A stretch of 64,000 nucleotides of DNA from Mansonella perstans (GCA_037074765.1 JBAMDO010000077.1:62001-126000), one strand, 5' to 3'. Shown: positions 15,101 to 29,079, numbered from the stretch's first letter. Numbers and translations are program-made. The notes: generated from the sequence alone by a model not told the origin.

Positions 15101-18100
15101 CTATTTGATGAGGTGGAAGAAAGATTGAAATTTTGTCACGGTGAATTAACTACCACTGATCGAGAAGTTTCGATGTTGCAACAGAAAATGGTCGATAGTG
15201 TGCAAACGCAGGTTCACCCTTTTATGCTCTCAGTTGTAGCAAATGAAATTTGTTGAAATTCAGTTTATTTTTAAAGGATAATTTAAGTCCTGATTTCGGA
15301 TTATCAATTTTCATACTCTAAAATAAATGCTCTGTTTATCACTACTACCGGTTTTTCTTCAAAGTGTGTCTTACGATAATAAAATAATATGAAATTGTAC
15401 ATAATTATATTGGCTGATTAATCTGTCGATGGTATAGTATTTTTTTGGCTTGCTTGAACAAAGTATCTCTGCATTGTTATATTTGATTCGTAAAAAGGAA
15501 GTACACAGAATCTTAAAATACATTTCGTTAAGGTGGGAGATCGTTCATTACATACAAGACAGAGTCCAGTTAGAATTTTGCCAGCGGACAAGAAATTGTC
15601 ACCTTCAGTGGCCACAAATGGTACGGAAGAGAGCAAGTTCACGGTCAGCAATTTACGGGAACAGGTTAGAGATTTGTATAAACAAATCATGATTTAGAAA
15701 TGCAGCTGCTTTGATTTAAAACAGAAAAGCAAAATTTGTTGGAAAATCAGCGATAACAAATCTCATTTCATATTTCAGAATTCAATATTTTCTGGAATGA
15801 ATTAGAACAATATACTAAGAATTATTATCTTTCCTTGTGACACTGATTTTTTAAAGTCTTGTGAATTAATTTGATTTACAGGAATTGGGATATTACGAAA
15901 ATGAAAGTCAAAAGTTGAAAGCACGTATTGCAGTTTTAGAGAAAGTAGAAGAAGAGCGTGATAAATTACTTGAACTTCTGAAAAACAAGACAACTTTAGA
16001 AGAAAGATATAGGAATAATTCACTTACACGAAGGTATTTAAAATTAATTGTTAACAAAAGCTCCTCATTATTTTTTTTTGATGATTGATGTAATGATTAA
16101 GGATTTTGCAGAATAATATTAAATTAAGATAAAAACCGATGCTATATTTAATGTTACTTATTCTTCATAAATATTTCCAGCTCTTCTTCTGGTCATTTCC
16201 AAGAGGATCCGATTGCATTCTCTGATGGTCACAGAGAAATTGCGGTCAATGGAAAAATTCGTATGAAAAGGTTGGAATTTAAACTGACTGCATTGAAAGC
16301 ATTGGTCTGTAACTAATGAAGTTGTTTTTATTTTGAAAAACAATTCATTAAAAATTTTTTGAAATTTTCGATTAAAATGGTTTTCCCGATAGAATTATTA
16401 AGAGGTGCATGTACGTTCTGTTTTCAAATGCACGAATGCACGGGGCGAACGTGCATTTGTTTCATGCAGCACGTCTTCTTGATACTTGTAAAGTAGCAGA
16501 ATAAAAAGTAAAAAATAAAGGATAAATTAATGACAGTGTTGAAAAAACATGCAATAGATTCCCTCATTTTTAGCAAAACTGCAATCCTTATATTCATTTG
16601 ACTGCATGTAGGGAATTGGTGGAAAAAGTTTTTGCCATTAAATTATAGGCGAATTCTTTTTTTGAAAAAGAATTGTTTGTAGTGTTGTTATCGGAATACA
16701 TTTATAGCAGATCACTTTTCATAAGAAAGCAGTTAAATTAAAATTAACTTTTATTTGTATTCTGAATCTGAATGAACTTGTCTTTCAATATTTGATCAGT
16801 TTCCAAAGGAAACTTTGGTTGTAATCAAAGAGAGATTGCGCAATACAAGTCCTTAGAGATAAGTATGAATTGAATCAATTGGAGACATCTTTTTGGAATT
16901 GTTTTAATTATAACCTCTTTTTGAGTGGTCACTTTGTGTAAATTTGAACCACATTTTAAGCCAAATTATCCACATGCTTTTTATAAATTTGAATTTCGCT
17001 CGAACTTCTTGCAGGAAGTTCTGTTGAAACGCTCGAATTTCAATATTGTTAATTTGTGGTTTTAATCTTTAATACATATTTCGTTGATTGAAATTTTATA
17101 TCAGCCTTTTCTCAATTCCAATTAATTAAACTCATTATCTGTTTTTCTTTGTTCCAATATCTTAAATTTTCAATTTGCAGATGGATGTCTGTGCCGCTCC
17201 TACCCAGAGTGTCAACCGTAACATCATCTCCAACTGCTGCTTCTTTTTACGAAATAGCGTTACGTGAATGGAATTCTATTCTTGCGCGGAACAACGCTCC
17301 TTTCATGAAATCTTCTAAATATAGTAGATCGCATGTCTCCAACACACAACATGACAGCATCTCATCGTACAAATCATTTTCAACTTTCAACGAAGATTTA
17401 CCTGCTTTTGATTTAGCTGCTGACCTGATGCAAGTAAATTCATTAACTTCGTAAATTCATTCTAATAACATTTTCTTTCAAATCATGTTTTCAGAAAAAT
17501 CACTGCTTCTTCTAAGATAGGATAAGCTATAAATTTTAACTCATTTTCTCATGCTGTCTGTGCGTTCCAAATTATATCATTTTTAGGTACAGGAAGATCT
17601 TGATAATTTTGCCTTACAAATTGACAGTTCCGTGATTGGGAATAAAATTCAAAATAACAGCTGCCGTGGTAAAGCTCCATCGCTCCACGTACGTATCTTT
17701 TCAGAGATTAAAAGAAATTCGAAAATAAAAAGTTGAAATTTAAAATTTTTGAGCGAAATATTCATATAAAAATATTCAGCTTCTTTCTCAGTAATATGTT
17801 TCTGTAGGTGAAATTAATGATTTGAAAATCGAACTTCAATTTTTTACTTTTGAATATCCACCAGAATTGTCTGTTTTGATAAATTTCTCGTTGATAAAAA
17901 GCGATTACATGCTGAATTTGTCTGAAAGAAATACGCTTGAAAATATTTTCTGAGAGGATCTTCCAGGTTTGTTTATTTGATGCTGCTAAAATTCAGATGA
18001 AATCAATTTATCATAAACGAACACAATTTTCTAATTTTCCAGTTAAAGAGACGAAGTTTTTCACCTTCAAGTACAACCGAGCTTGAAAATCTGAAAACTG

Positions 18101-20846
18101 CCTTGAAAAGTTCACAAGAAGAATATGTAGCTCTTGCGGAGCAACTGGATCGAGTTACCCTTAATTTCCAAGAAGCGTGCCGTGAACTGAATCTATACAA
18201 ACATGAACCACGTGAAGCAGCATTAAAGTATTCACATGATATCCGCTTACCAAGAAGCAGAAGTTTTGTTGAAATTGGCCGTGCTACAGTTGATTTAAAC
18301 GAGCATCTTAGGTATAGTATGAGAAAATTTATGTCATTCTTATCTTCTTAAGCTCCTGCTTAATTTAATACGATGTTTGAATGTTTTAAACTTTTCGGCA
18401 TTCCGAAAAATTCTGCGTATTTTAGATGGAAAGAGAAGGCTGGTACAATGTTCCGTGAACTGAATCGAATCCGTGAGGAATATGGTGCTTGCGATAGTGA
18501 ACGTCGTGAATTACGCATGCAACTAGTAATGTTACGAGGTGAACTTGATTTAGCGCAATGTCAGCTTGCGGAAATGTTATCTAACCAGCACCACAAACAA
18601 CGTAAATCAATATCCTATACTTCAGTAATCAGCGCGAATGCTACAGCGTCATCCATGTTGACTAAAAGAGAGAAAATTAAGTCTGTAAGTCAACCTTATG
18701 TAACTTGATGAATTTATACTACATATAACTTTCAAGATATTATGTTTTTAAGTCTTGTCTTTTGAAAGTAAGAAAAGATATATTAGGCAGAAATTACAAA
18801 AAGTTATATTTCTTATGATCAGGAGCTGAGAACAAGGCAAGAATGTTGTTATCACTTAGCAGTGATAACATTTCTGACACATTATCATGAAAGAGACTAA
18901 GAATAGAAGTACTTTTTGCTGTTTGACAAGAAAGTAGAGCATTTTAGGTGAAGAGGTTACGAAAGTTAAAGAATTGGTGATAAATAAATCTTTGAATCCA
19001 TAACAAGAATTGATCGTAAATACTTTTAAAAAATAAATTAGCTTCAATTTGTGCTGTCTCAAGTATTGAACAATATTTGAAATAATTTTCGAACTTTAAA
19101 CTCAACAGTCCTAACTATTAGAATTATAGAGCTTGCTTCAAGGTAGACCTCTCGATGAATATTGGGATACAACGGATTCATCCTCCGCAATTATGTTTAC
19201 AGCTTGTACTTCGATGTCCTCTCTTAACGATGTAATGTTTTCGACAAGCGAACCGCAGTTAGCTGCTACAAAGTGAGTTTTGTTTGGTTTTTTCCTTAAT
19301 TTGAACCATTCTTTAAAAGTACCTTCACTTCTATTCTTTCCAATCTCGAACCGTATAAGTTTACTGGTGGTGGCTCATGTAGGTTTACTTATTAAATTTT
19401 TTTGCGGAATTTTACAAGTTTGAGCCTATACCGAATCTTCTTTAAGGGTATGAGTTGTGAGATTTTCAGTGAACTGTACTCCATAAATTTTGCTTGAATT
19501 TTTCAAAGACATTTAATTCTTTTTTTCCAAAAACATTTAAAATATTTCGTATGATTAGATTAATTTAATTTCTAGGTTTGAGGATATTCGCCAGTATCGT
19601 CTCGCCAGTCTTTTACCAACTCGTTATCGAGAGTCCAGTAGATCATTAGGATCTCTTGAAAAAATCCATCTCAGTCCAGAGGAGTATGAAGAAATCATTA
19701 AAGAGGTAGCTACTTGCGAATAAAATCATACTGAATATCAAAGAAAAGTTATTTATGAAAAAATACTTTGGAAATTGATCAGTGCTAAGATAATTGGTCA
19801 AGAAAGTAATTATTTGAAAATTACTGACTTATTTTCTTGATTATTTTTTTGCATTTTTAGAACCTAAAATCCTTTTTAAAATAATTTAATGATTTACAAC
19901 AGGAAAACTTGATTAAGTATTAATTTTAAATGTGAACTTTATTAGGTTCTAATTAAAAGAGATTTCAAAATTCGAATCACTGAAGGCAGGAATTTTCAGA
20001 AATCCTCTCACTCGCAATCAGAATGGCAGTTGTCAGCGAATGAAAAGCAAAATGTAAGAAATAGGCAAAAATTAGAAATGCTGAACAACAAATCGTAAAG
20101 ATGAAGAAAGAGAAGCAAAGTTGAGGAAAAAGGACGCATACTTTGTTTTAATCACATCATATCCTCATTTTGATTGGTTAAAAGCTTTAAAAAAACTGAG
20201 AATTAGGATGGAAATGAAACAAAAGTCCATCAAATGTAGCTTTTTCTTGAATGGTTCTTAAAATTGCGCCTTAAAGTTTACGAAAGAAGTTTTGAAATGT
20301 GCACTTCAAAGTTTACGAAAAAAAAGTTTTTCTGGCTGTATTGTTGTATGATGGAATTAACTGAAGCATGCTTTTATTTGTTACGAATACTGAATTGATG
20401 TAAGTTGAGGAATCAAAAGCGAAATGGAATGAATCTTCTTGACCATAAAAAGTAATTTTCAGTTTGGTAGACAATCACAGAAAATGGAAGTGTTAGTGAA
20501 GGAGTGCGATGAAAGAACGTTAGAAAAATATATCCGACAACGTTCAAAGAAGAATGAATGCAGGAGGTATCCTTTTTTCAACTCTCTATCCGGTTTGTTT
20601 ACTAGTATTTCATATCAAATGATTAGTTGTTAATGGTGAAGTAATACAAGTAGTAATTCTTTCATTTCTTATTTTTTTTCAAGAAAGACACACACGAATT
20701 TTCAACCGTAATATAATCCATTATTCAAAAACGAACACGTAGACTAACTTTTTTGAAAATTTTCTAACTTAGACTAAATTTCCTATCTTTACTTTTGAAT
20801 TATGGATTAATATAAAAAATATATATTTTTTAGGAGAAACCAGTAA
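9149..20846 (+). CDS. Large coiled-coil protein with syntaphilin/syntabulin-like N-terminal segment
   Basis: Twenty-seven exons: 9149-9262, 9560-9728, 10021-10149, 10361-10616, 10814-10948, 11166-11346, 11566-11748, 11858-11920, 12140-12288, 12463-12622, 12741-12923, 13031-13261, 13487-13741, 13954-14112, 14539-14661, 14969-15211, 15533-15664, 15882-16033, 16181-16270, 17181-17433, 17587-17688, 18043-18311, 18426-18684, 19130-19272, 19576-19705, 20463-20566, 20834-20846. All introns are GT-AG; the sum is 4380 bases, 1459 aa. The last exon codes only the end of an Arg codon, Arg-Asn-Gln and stop. Around residues 245-300, GGKYLTPTQQ, HHLRRRLK, KDMRLNELRNQL resemble the start of the syntaphilin/syntabulin domain (YLTPxQQ...HLKxxLK...DxEIxxLKxQL). 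A later RVQTDF (about residue 629) resembles AIQTDF of syntaphilin. Residues ~250-1050 are mostly heptad-rich coiled coil; Ser/Thr-rich linkers follow. No C-terminal membrane anchor is visible, unlike vertebrate syntaphilin. In that family the proteins tether mitochondria or vesicles to microtubules and motors; the role here is inferred. The family link is moderate, the gene model strong. In-frame TGA upstream supports the start. Confidence 0.85.
16425..16459. repeat. Intronic inverted repeat CAAATGCACG / CGTGCATTTG
   Basis: Two perfect 10-base arms (16425-16434 and 16450-16459) flank a 15-base spacer that itself carries another ATGCACG. It lies in intron 19 of the coiled-coil gene (16271-17180), the longest intron of that gene. 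The local GC and CpG content stands out from the AT-rich intron. It could fold as a hairpin in the pre-mRNA or be a dimeric factor site. Confidence 0.6.
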
Positions 20847-21063
20847 AAGGAAATGACGAAGATACTGCGTATAACGTCCATCTCACAATACATTCATATA
20901 ATTAACTAAACATCAAAGATTCCTTTTTATTTCATATTATTACTACTGTTTACTGTTTACTTTTCCAATTTTTCCACAAAGTATTAAGGTCTCGTTTAAT
21001 GTTGTGAAAAATTTGTTTACGTTTTTGCATCTTTAAAAGCTCTTTTACCATTTGTTTTTCAGC

Positions 21064-21069
21064 AATAAA
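21064..21069 (+). other. Possible poly(A) signal of the coiled-coil gene
   Basis: First clear AATAAA downstream of the stop at 20846, 218 bases away. Assigned by position and consensus only. Confidence 0.4.
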
Positions 21070-23762
21070 TTAATTCTGCAAAATTTGATGGCAGTGTCAC
21101 AATAATTAATACCTAAAAAAATGAAGGAAAAAATGAATCTAATTGATAAAATTATCGAAAATGGTCAAAGTGATAAAAAAACAGAAAGAGTTAAGTCACA
21201 TAGATTTATAAATTAATTCGAAAGAAATTTTATAGGCAATAAAATGAAAGTGCTATATTGTTTGTTGTATCAAAAAAAGATGTATGTCGATTTCATCAAT
21301 TTCTAATTACTTTTGCTTCTAGTCACTGCACTTTTTTCTTGCTTTATATTGTTCCAGATATATTTTAATTTAATTTCATCAATTTGTCCCATTCTTATTG
21401 TTCTTTTTCGTCTAGCAATCATCCTGCTTATCAGCTTATCTCTTTATGTTTATAACTTGACTAAATCGATGACTTTCAATGCAAAAGTTTTTTGATTCTT
21501 TCTGATCATTTCAAACTTTTCATAGGTATATTGAATAAACTCATTTTTGTCCCATTTTTTTTTTTTTTTTTCGAAATGTTAATTATTGTGAAATCATTGT
21601 CAAATTTCGCAACATTATTGTTCTAAAAACAGAAGTTTCGAATTAAAAATAAAATTTTTCAAAGGATTTTTTCAGAAATAAAATAATTTTGAATTTCAAT
21701 ACAAAGTTTTTTTTTTTTGTGTAAATGACATGAACGACCAGTTCTTTTGCTAGCAACAAACAGAAAGAATTAAATCTATTCTCTCGCTTAGATTCAATCA
21801 TCCTTTTTAAATGAACGTTTAGAAGAGGATAAATCCAAATTTAATCAATTCTCTTCTTTAGAATCAATCATCTTGTGTGTGATTTATTTATCTTTTCATA
21901 ATGAATATTCGAAAGAGGGTAAATTCTAATTAGTGATATTTAATAAATTATCTGACTGGTTATAATTATGTATTTTCCAAAGAGATCAAAGTAATCATTC
22001 CCTTTTTTTTTACACATTTGCTAGTTTACTTTGAACCTTCAAACTATTTCCGAGGTACTTTTATGGGAAGTTTTAGGATTTCACGGGATATTTTTGATGC
22101 ATTCCGATCTGTGTTTAAATAAAACTATTATTTCTAAACTCGAACCGTGGAATTAAAATTTACACATTTTTCAGCAGAAGTTAAAGTTCTAACCATATAT
22201 TTTTTGCAAAATTTATGAATATCACGCAATTTTATTATGAGTTGATGCTGAAAAAAGATGAAAAAAGATTGTTTGTTACAACTTGTTGCGCTACTTAATT
22301 TCTTTGATATATAAAAATAAACAGCGGCGCGACAATAAGTTTTTTACGGAAAAAATTTTTCTGCCCAATTTTTTTAATCTATGATTTGTTAAATTGATCG
22401 CTACCTTTTCTTGCTTAAGGTTTCATTGGACACCGGTTTTAATGATGCAATTTGTTAAATTCATACCGTATTTTTGGACAAATTGCTACCATCAAAATCT
22501 TGTATTATTCTGCGTCATTTTTCACTTATTGATTTTAATTTGAGTCATTTTATTAGTTGATATTAGTAAAACTATATAATACATACCTTACGAAATTACA
22601 AAACGACTCATCACTCAATTTTATGTCATTCATTGTTTGTCAATTGGCCGTTAACAACATATGTCCAAAATTAAACATTAATTGAAAGATTTAAATTAAC
22701 CGCTCAACTGTCTAGTTCATTCTGCTTAAGGATTTTCATCCATGAGATTTCTGTTTGGCATATCATATCACCTCACGTTAATGTTCGGATTTTTCTGCAG
22801 ATTATTCATTCATTCATTTGCACTTTATCAAGGCTTATTGATATTTGTTTCTTATGTGAAAGTATGCATATGAAACAAAATTCTGAGCAAAAAAGTACGA
22901 TGCCGTTTGCGCTTCTGTGATTTCTCCATTAACATCAGAAAACAGTTTTATGCGATATTATTTGTCGATTAATGATCCCAATAATGGTATATTATATTTT
23001 AACAGTCACTTCCTTTTATTTTCAGAAACAAAAATAAAAATACTATTGCAAAAGCAGTATATTAGTTTTTACGGGATCAGTATATATATAATTTTTCAGG
23101 ATCAATACACGATTTTATTTACTAATTAAACTTCACATTCAATACTCTTTTTAGAATTGATTTTTTCCATGAAAAAATTTAAATAAATGGATTAGTTCCT
23201 CAATTTTCCAGGATCGCGATTCATTTGTATCGATTTACAAATAACTTGTTTTCACGCTCTTTTTTTGCAAGATTATCTTATCTATTCCATCTATGAACTG
23301 TCAAAATAATTCTTTCATTTTTTTTTCTTTTTTTTTTTTTTGAATCGTTCTTTCATTTCAACCAAAAATTCTGAGGCTTTCAATTTTTTTTGAATAGTGG
23401 CATGAAGCAAAAAAAAAAGTACTATAGTGTGTTAATTCCTAATATGTCTCTCATTCTGATTTGTTAAAAAACTAATGAACAATCTTTTGCTCTTAAACAG
23501 AGTGCTTATTCATAATTTCAACGAATTTCTCACCATTTAAAATTTTTGATGTGCATGAATGAAAGATCACACGGAACAATATTATCTTAATGCATCGTTT
23601 TTCGTTTCCTGACGTATCATACGGCGCGATTTAATGAATATCTTTACTTCTATTTTGATATAATCCTGAGCTGAAGTCTCAGCTAATGTTTTTTTTTTAC
23701 ATTTTTTGATGCATTTTGTTGTCTATGCCAGTTCTCTCGTAAATTACGTTAATAAATAATCG

Positions 23763-23812
23763 GCAAGTCAAAATCAGCTTTTACGATCCAGCTGGAAGGG
23801 GCCTTGACTTGC
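23763..23812. other. Two-tier stem-loop (possible structured RNA or fold-back element)
   Basis: Outer arms GCAAGTCAA (23763-23771) and TTGACTTGC (23804-23812) are perfect complements. Inside them CAGCT (23775-23779) and AGCTG (23790-23794) can pair as a second stem. The hairpin is about 50 bases with an asymmetric internal loop, and is GC-richer than its surroundings. It is short for an animal microRNA precursor, so a decayed fold-back repeat is equally possible. Confidence 0.35.
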
Positions 23813-24312
23813 TCTCTGTTAAAGTAATTATGCAAATTTAAGAGTTTAAACATAAAAATTTATCTAATTGATTTAAGGGATGAATATTTTGTGTAGCATT
23901 CATATGAAAGCGCCAATGTTGTTGTCATTCAGTCTCTCTTTGCGCATTTTCTTTCCCTCATTCCAATTATTATGATTTAAAAAATTTAATTAAGAGAAAA
24001 AGAAGACAAAATAATGATTTAGCAGAAATTTTCTAATTATGGAAGCTATCAGTCATTAACTGCAACAGACAACAAATGCTACAATTAATTTTGCTGCAAT
24101 TTTCCGTTTCGTCTCTAATTTGCACAATGCCCATTCAGAGATTGTATTCGTAATTTAACACACAAAGTTTCTCGTACTTAAAAAAAACTTTGATTTCTAT
24201 GAAGATTTATTACATGCACTTCTGTTCTCAAACTGGTACTGCAGAAGGGATAAGGTCAAGAATGGAGATTGGATGAGGTCGGAGAACATACATTAAAACA
24301 TCCATTCAAAGA

Positions 24313-24436
24313 GTTATAAAAAGGAATCCATCTTCATGACAGGGCAAAATGTGTTGTAATAAAAACAAAATGCAGGAAGGTAATTTCTCATTCCGGTAAC
24401 TTCGTCATCAACATGGACGAGACATGTCTCTGGAAG
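24313..24436 (+). pseudogene. Possible relic of a pogo/Tigger-like DDE transposase
   Basis: One frame reads, without a stop for about 41 codons, through SGNFVINMDETCLWK and then meets TAG at 24437. The N-x-DET-x-L-W pattern is typical of the first catalytic Asp region of DDE_1 (pogo/Tigger/jerky) transposases. Stops lie on both sides, no HTH region or terminal inverted repeats were found, and the block is slightly GC-richer than its neighbourhood. Only a short motif supports this; chance similarity is a real alternative. Confidence 0.22.
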
Positions 24437-27400
24437 TAGACTGCTGTAGAAAAGAAGTTAGTTATGATCTATGATATATGCATTATTATTGCTTCCTTAT
24501 TAGATAACAGTACTTCAGAACTTTATTAATAAGATTAACATAAATAGAACCATTTAACTTCTCGTCAAATGATCGAGCTCTTACTTAATTTTCAAAAATT
24601 AATTTTGAATTTCATCTTCGATGATAATTCCTTGTTTGAATCTTTACTTTTTGAGAAATTAAGCTTATCTCCATGAAAAATAGAACTTCCATCATTTAAT
24701 AATTTCTCTCATACAATTTTTATTTCGATTTAATAAGAGGAAAAATACTCGCTCGTATACAGTTTTCCTCAGATAAGTAACGCTTAGGTTTTTTTGAAAA
24801 AAATGGGATTTTCCGCTACTGAATTTTTTGTTGGCTGCTACAGAAGTTTTAAATTACAATAGCTTATCCACAAATACTTTTATTTATCTCCACAAATACT
24901 TTTGTTTATCTCAAGTTTGCAAATATCTTTCTAATAAATGAGATGATAAGCTTTAAGAATTCGTCTGTTCTTGTTGAGCCGACCATTTCTGTTTTTCTGC
25001 GAAGTGCAGTAGAGAACGTTTTTATTAATTAATTTCTGCTAAAGTTTTCGTTATTAAAAAAGCTTATAAAAGATTCCTTGTTTTTTGATACAAAGCAATC
25101 AGAATTTATCTCTATGCCTATACTTATCTACCAAATAATTCCGTATCACAATGGTTTGATTTACTAATTTATTAAAGTTATTTATGACTTCAGTTAAGTA
25201 TTATGGTCTCGCTATTGGTGACAACATCAGTAGCTCCATCTGTTTGATAGCAATAAAAATTGATCATCTATCACTGAGTCCATTTAGTTAATGGATTAAT
25301 TTTTAAATTTAATTATGTTCAGTTTAAATCGAATTAATTATTAAAATATAAACATCGTCGAGAATTTAGAGTTGTAATATTATTGTAAAGTGATGAGATC
25401 CAATGTTATAGATAAAAATTATTTTCATAGGAAATTTACAGAATGATGAATTTGTCGGTTTTTATTTTGTTACTATATTTAAGAGAAAAAACGAAGCTTG
25501 GACTAGTCACGTCATTTGTTGTAAATAGACTTCACTTCAAAAAACATCCAATACTGGCTAGTGCAAATTGTTGTCTTGTCATGTAAATAACGATTGCTTT
25601 GAAATGGATGGCCCATTGGGTAAAAGGCCACTATGGTTTGTTATAGAGCAGTCGCTTATTTTGAGAAAGAAGAAGACAAGTTGTCAAACCTACTGCTTCC
25701 ATTTATCATTCCATTTCAAAATTTTGTCTTTTCCGGCAAAACTTTCCGTCCGACACATTTGCACATTATTCAAATAATTTTATGCAAACGGATCAAATTA
25801 TGACTTCCTTTTTTCTTTTTCTTTACCTTATATAAACAATGAAGTTCAATGCTTGTAATTTTCACTAAGAAGTATGAATAAATTTTTGAGTTCTCGAAAA
25901 TAATTTGGTCAATTATCTTGAAATTTGACCAAAAGTGAAAATTATGCAATGAAGCAAATATTTCAATAACTTTTAGTTCCAATGACGGATATTTTTGCTA
26001 TTGCCATCGCTATAACACTGCAAATGATTGCTTTCCTACAATTTTAATTTCAATTTAAAACCTCTTCCTATTTTTCTCCATCATTTTTCATTTCCAAATA
26101 ATCATTCCATTCAAACTGATTTATTGTGGTTAATTTCAAGCCTTACTTGTTAAATTTTCTTCACAAAAGAATTGATTAATTGTTCGCAATAATACATCAA
26201 ACAAAAAGCAAATAACTGTTAAAGATCAAAAGTTCTTAGAAAGATTTATTATATATGCAACAGATTTATCAGTAAATTCTGATCTAAATTTTTCCCAAAG
26301 ATTTAGTGTCTCATTCTTGGATCAGCTTTTTTCTTTAGGAAGAAAAAAGAATCGAATTCGCAATTTTTTTACTTGCTGTTGATAAGACTTACAACATTTG
26401 CAGTTAATCGAACTAGCAGTAAAATTTAGATTTAACTGAAAAGCATCTTATTCGTTTTACCAAGTCTTAAAATCGATAATTTATGATGGTTAAAAATAAT
26501 GATTGAAATTTTGTTTTTTAAAAATAATTTTATTGAAATGGAAGGGAAAGTTGCCAGTTATTCGAATGTCATTATTGTATTAGAATGCGACTTTTTACAT
26601 CTATCTTTTTTTTGCTCTTGCAGTATCATCATCAAGTATCTTTTTTTACTGTGCAATTACCACTTAGTTATGTTTTATCACAACATTGTTATAAATGAGT
26701 TGAATGAAAAACTCATTCATTGAATTGCATTAATTGTTACAATATTAATAAATGAGTGCTCACGGAAATCTTCATACGATGTAAGTAACATAAATCACAA
26801 CACAAGCAGAAATACCATATTTTATAACAAATCGGCATGTTGCGCTCCTAGCATTCTTGGAATAATTCTTGGCTATAAAAAGTATACAACATGCAATAAA
26901 CGCAAATAAATTAACGAGTCTTTTGATCTGCTTATTTAGTAAACAAACATACTGCATTGAAGTTCTTTTTAAAATTATTAAAATTGCATTTGAATTTTCA
27001 ATTGAATTTGCTATTAATTGTTGATGATTTTTTAGCCAAAATAATATCTCAAAAGTGTGACGTAAATAAAACAGACTAATATTAGTAATTCAATTCTTTT
27101 ATAAATATTAAAATTGATAAAATAGCGCCAAAGGTGTCTTCTAGTACTTCTTCATGTCTAAAGTATCTAGTATTTCCCCGTGCTTAACATGCAAAAATAA
27201 TTGCTGGCTAATAGCAGTTTCTCATTTTACAATGAATTTTGATTCATTACAAATATAAATATGAAATCCCTTCTTTAACTTCCGAAAATAATAATCAGAT
27301 ATGAACCAATATCATTTTCTATAAAATTTCTGTAACCTATTATTTAAATCTTACTTTAATTCTAATTTTAAGATTCACTAATTAATACTTGTTTGAAGTT

Positions 27401-29079
27401 TTTACCATACTTAATTTGATAGGAACAAGTATGAAACTGAAATAAAATCGTACATGCTCAGTATGAAATTTTAATTATAGATCGTTAATGCGCATAAATG
27501 AATGAACCAATTTGTTCCTTTCTTTTCTTCTTTTCAGGTTACAAATTCATTTCTATTGAAAATTCCTCATTAATTCTATTTACAATATATCAGCAATATA
27601 TTTTACTAATTAATTTGAAGTAGTAATTTTTTGAGGAAAATTTTGAAATATTTGTGAAAAAAGCTAACTAATTGATTTGTTAAATGATTTGCATTCAAAG
27701 AATAAAAACCCACAAATTATCAATTATCGTAAGACATTTTCATTCGATAAAAATTACTTTCAAAAATCCAACCTTATTGTAACGTGATGTGATGAACAGC
27801 ATGGGATACAATTTCGTTATTGTTTATTTCGCTCAAATCATAAACGTTTTCAATTTTCCTTTTTTTTAGCATATTAAATACCCATTTTCATCAAATTAAG
27901 TTTTGGACTATGATTAGAAATGATAAACAAGACTATTTCAATAACAAAATTCTTGTTCGATCATTTGTTTACTTTTCATATTTCGTCAAAGATAAAATTA
28001 ATAAAATTTTATAGCTAAGAGGAGAGGAAGTCTTTCTTTTTCAATTCATTAAGTTTATTTGATCGAAAAGGTTGAAAATTATAGAAATATACAGAGCCAA
28101 TTAAAAATGTAATTGATTTACTACGAATTCCCAATATAACACAATACAAGCAAGCAAACATGTAGGAAATGTCATTTATTTCTACAAAGACAAACTGGTT
28201 CGAAAAGGATACATCTGAGCTTGTTATGACATCCTCGCATAAGGACATCAGTGTTAATTCCTCGGGGAAATGATTAAAGGATGCTCATGAAGAAGTGAAA
28301 TTCCTTAAGTTGTCCATATATACAATATTCTGCAATGTTTAAATGTAATGAAAACTGAATTGGATTAAAGAAGCCTTAAATTTAAGGCAAAATGCATGTA
28401 GGAAATGCCACTTTTAGAAACCAGCTCTAGAGTTACGTGATGTGTTTTCAGTGATATGTTAATGCAGGCTTGCAACAAACTCGAAGTAAACGTCTCAGTT
28501 GGGATTTACTAGAAACTGACAAATTCTTTACAGTCATAAAAAATTTGTTGTACAGAAAAAATTGTCGAAGAATGGTTCGCACTGAGTGAAAATTCAAATT
28601 ATTAACAAATACAAAAAATTCCTTAATTTTTGTTGAAATTATTTATCTAACTAAATTAGGTTATAATTAAATAGTATTAACAATTTTCATAAATTTTTCT
28701 AATTGTGAGCATTTCGTCCGATAAGTTAACAATGAGATTTATAGAACTAGTGAAGCAAAAAAAGCATTTGGAAGGTCCTGTAGTATTAATAATAACTTAA
28801 TTTAGTTAGTTTAAAGTATTTGACATAATTCTGTCAATACGGTTATTAACTTGTGTTGTAATTCCAGGGAAGATGAGTGGATAAGCTGCAATTTATTGAT
28901 TAGTACATCCCATCTCCCTTGGTTTTATATTTCGTTCTCAACGATTTCACTTAAACTTAAAGTGGTCGCATGTCATCCAAGTAATCTTAATCAAATTAAT
29001 AATTAATCCAATCGAATCATCAAAGAATCATTACCAATTCTATTCTTTGGTTCAGGGAAAGTTTATAAACAATCGATAG

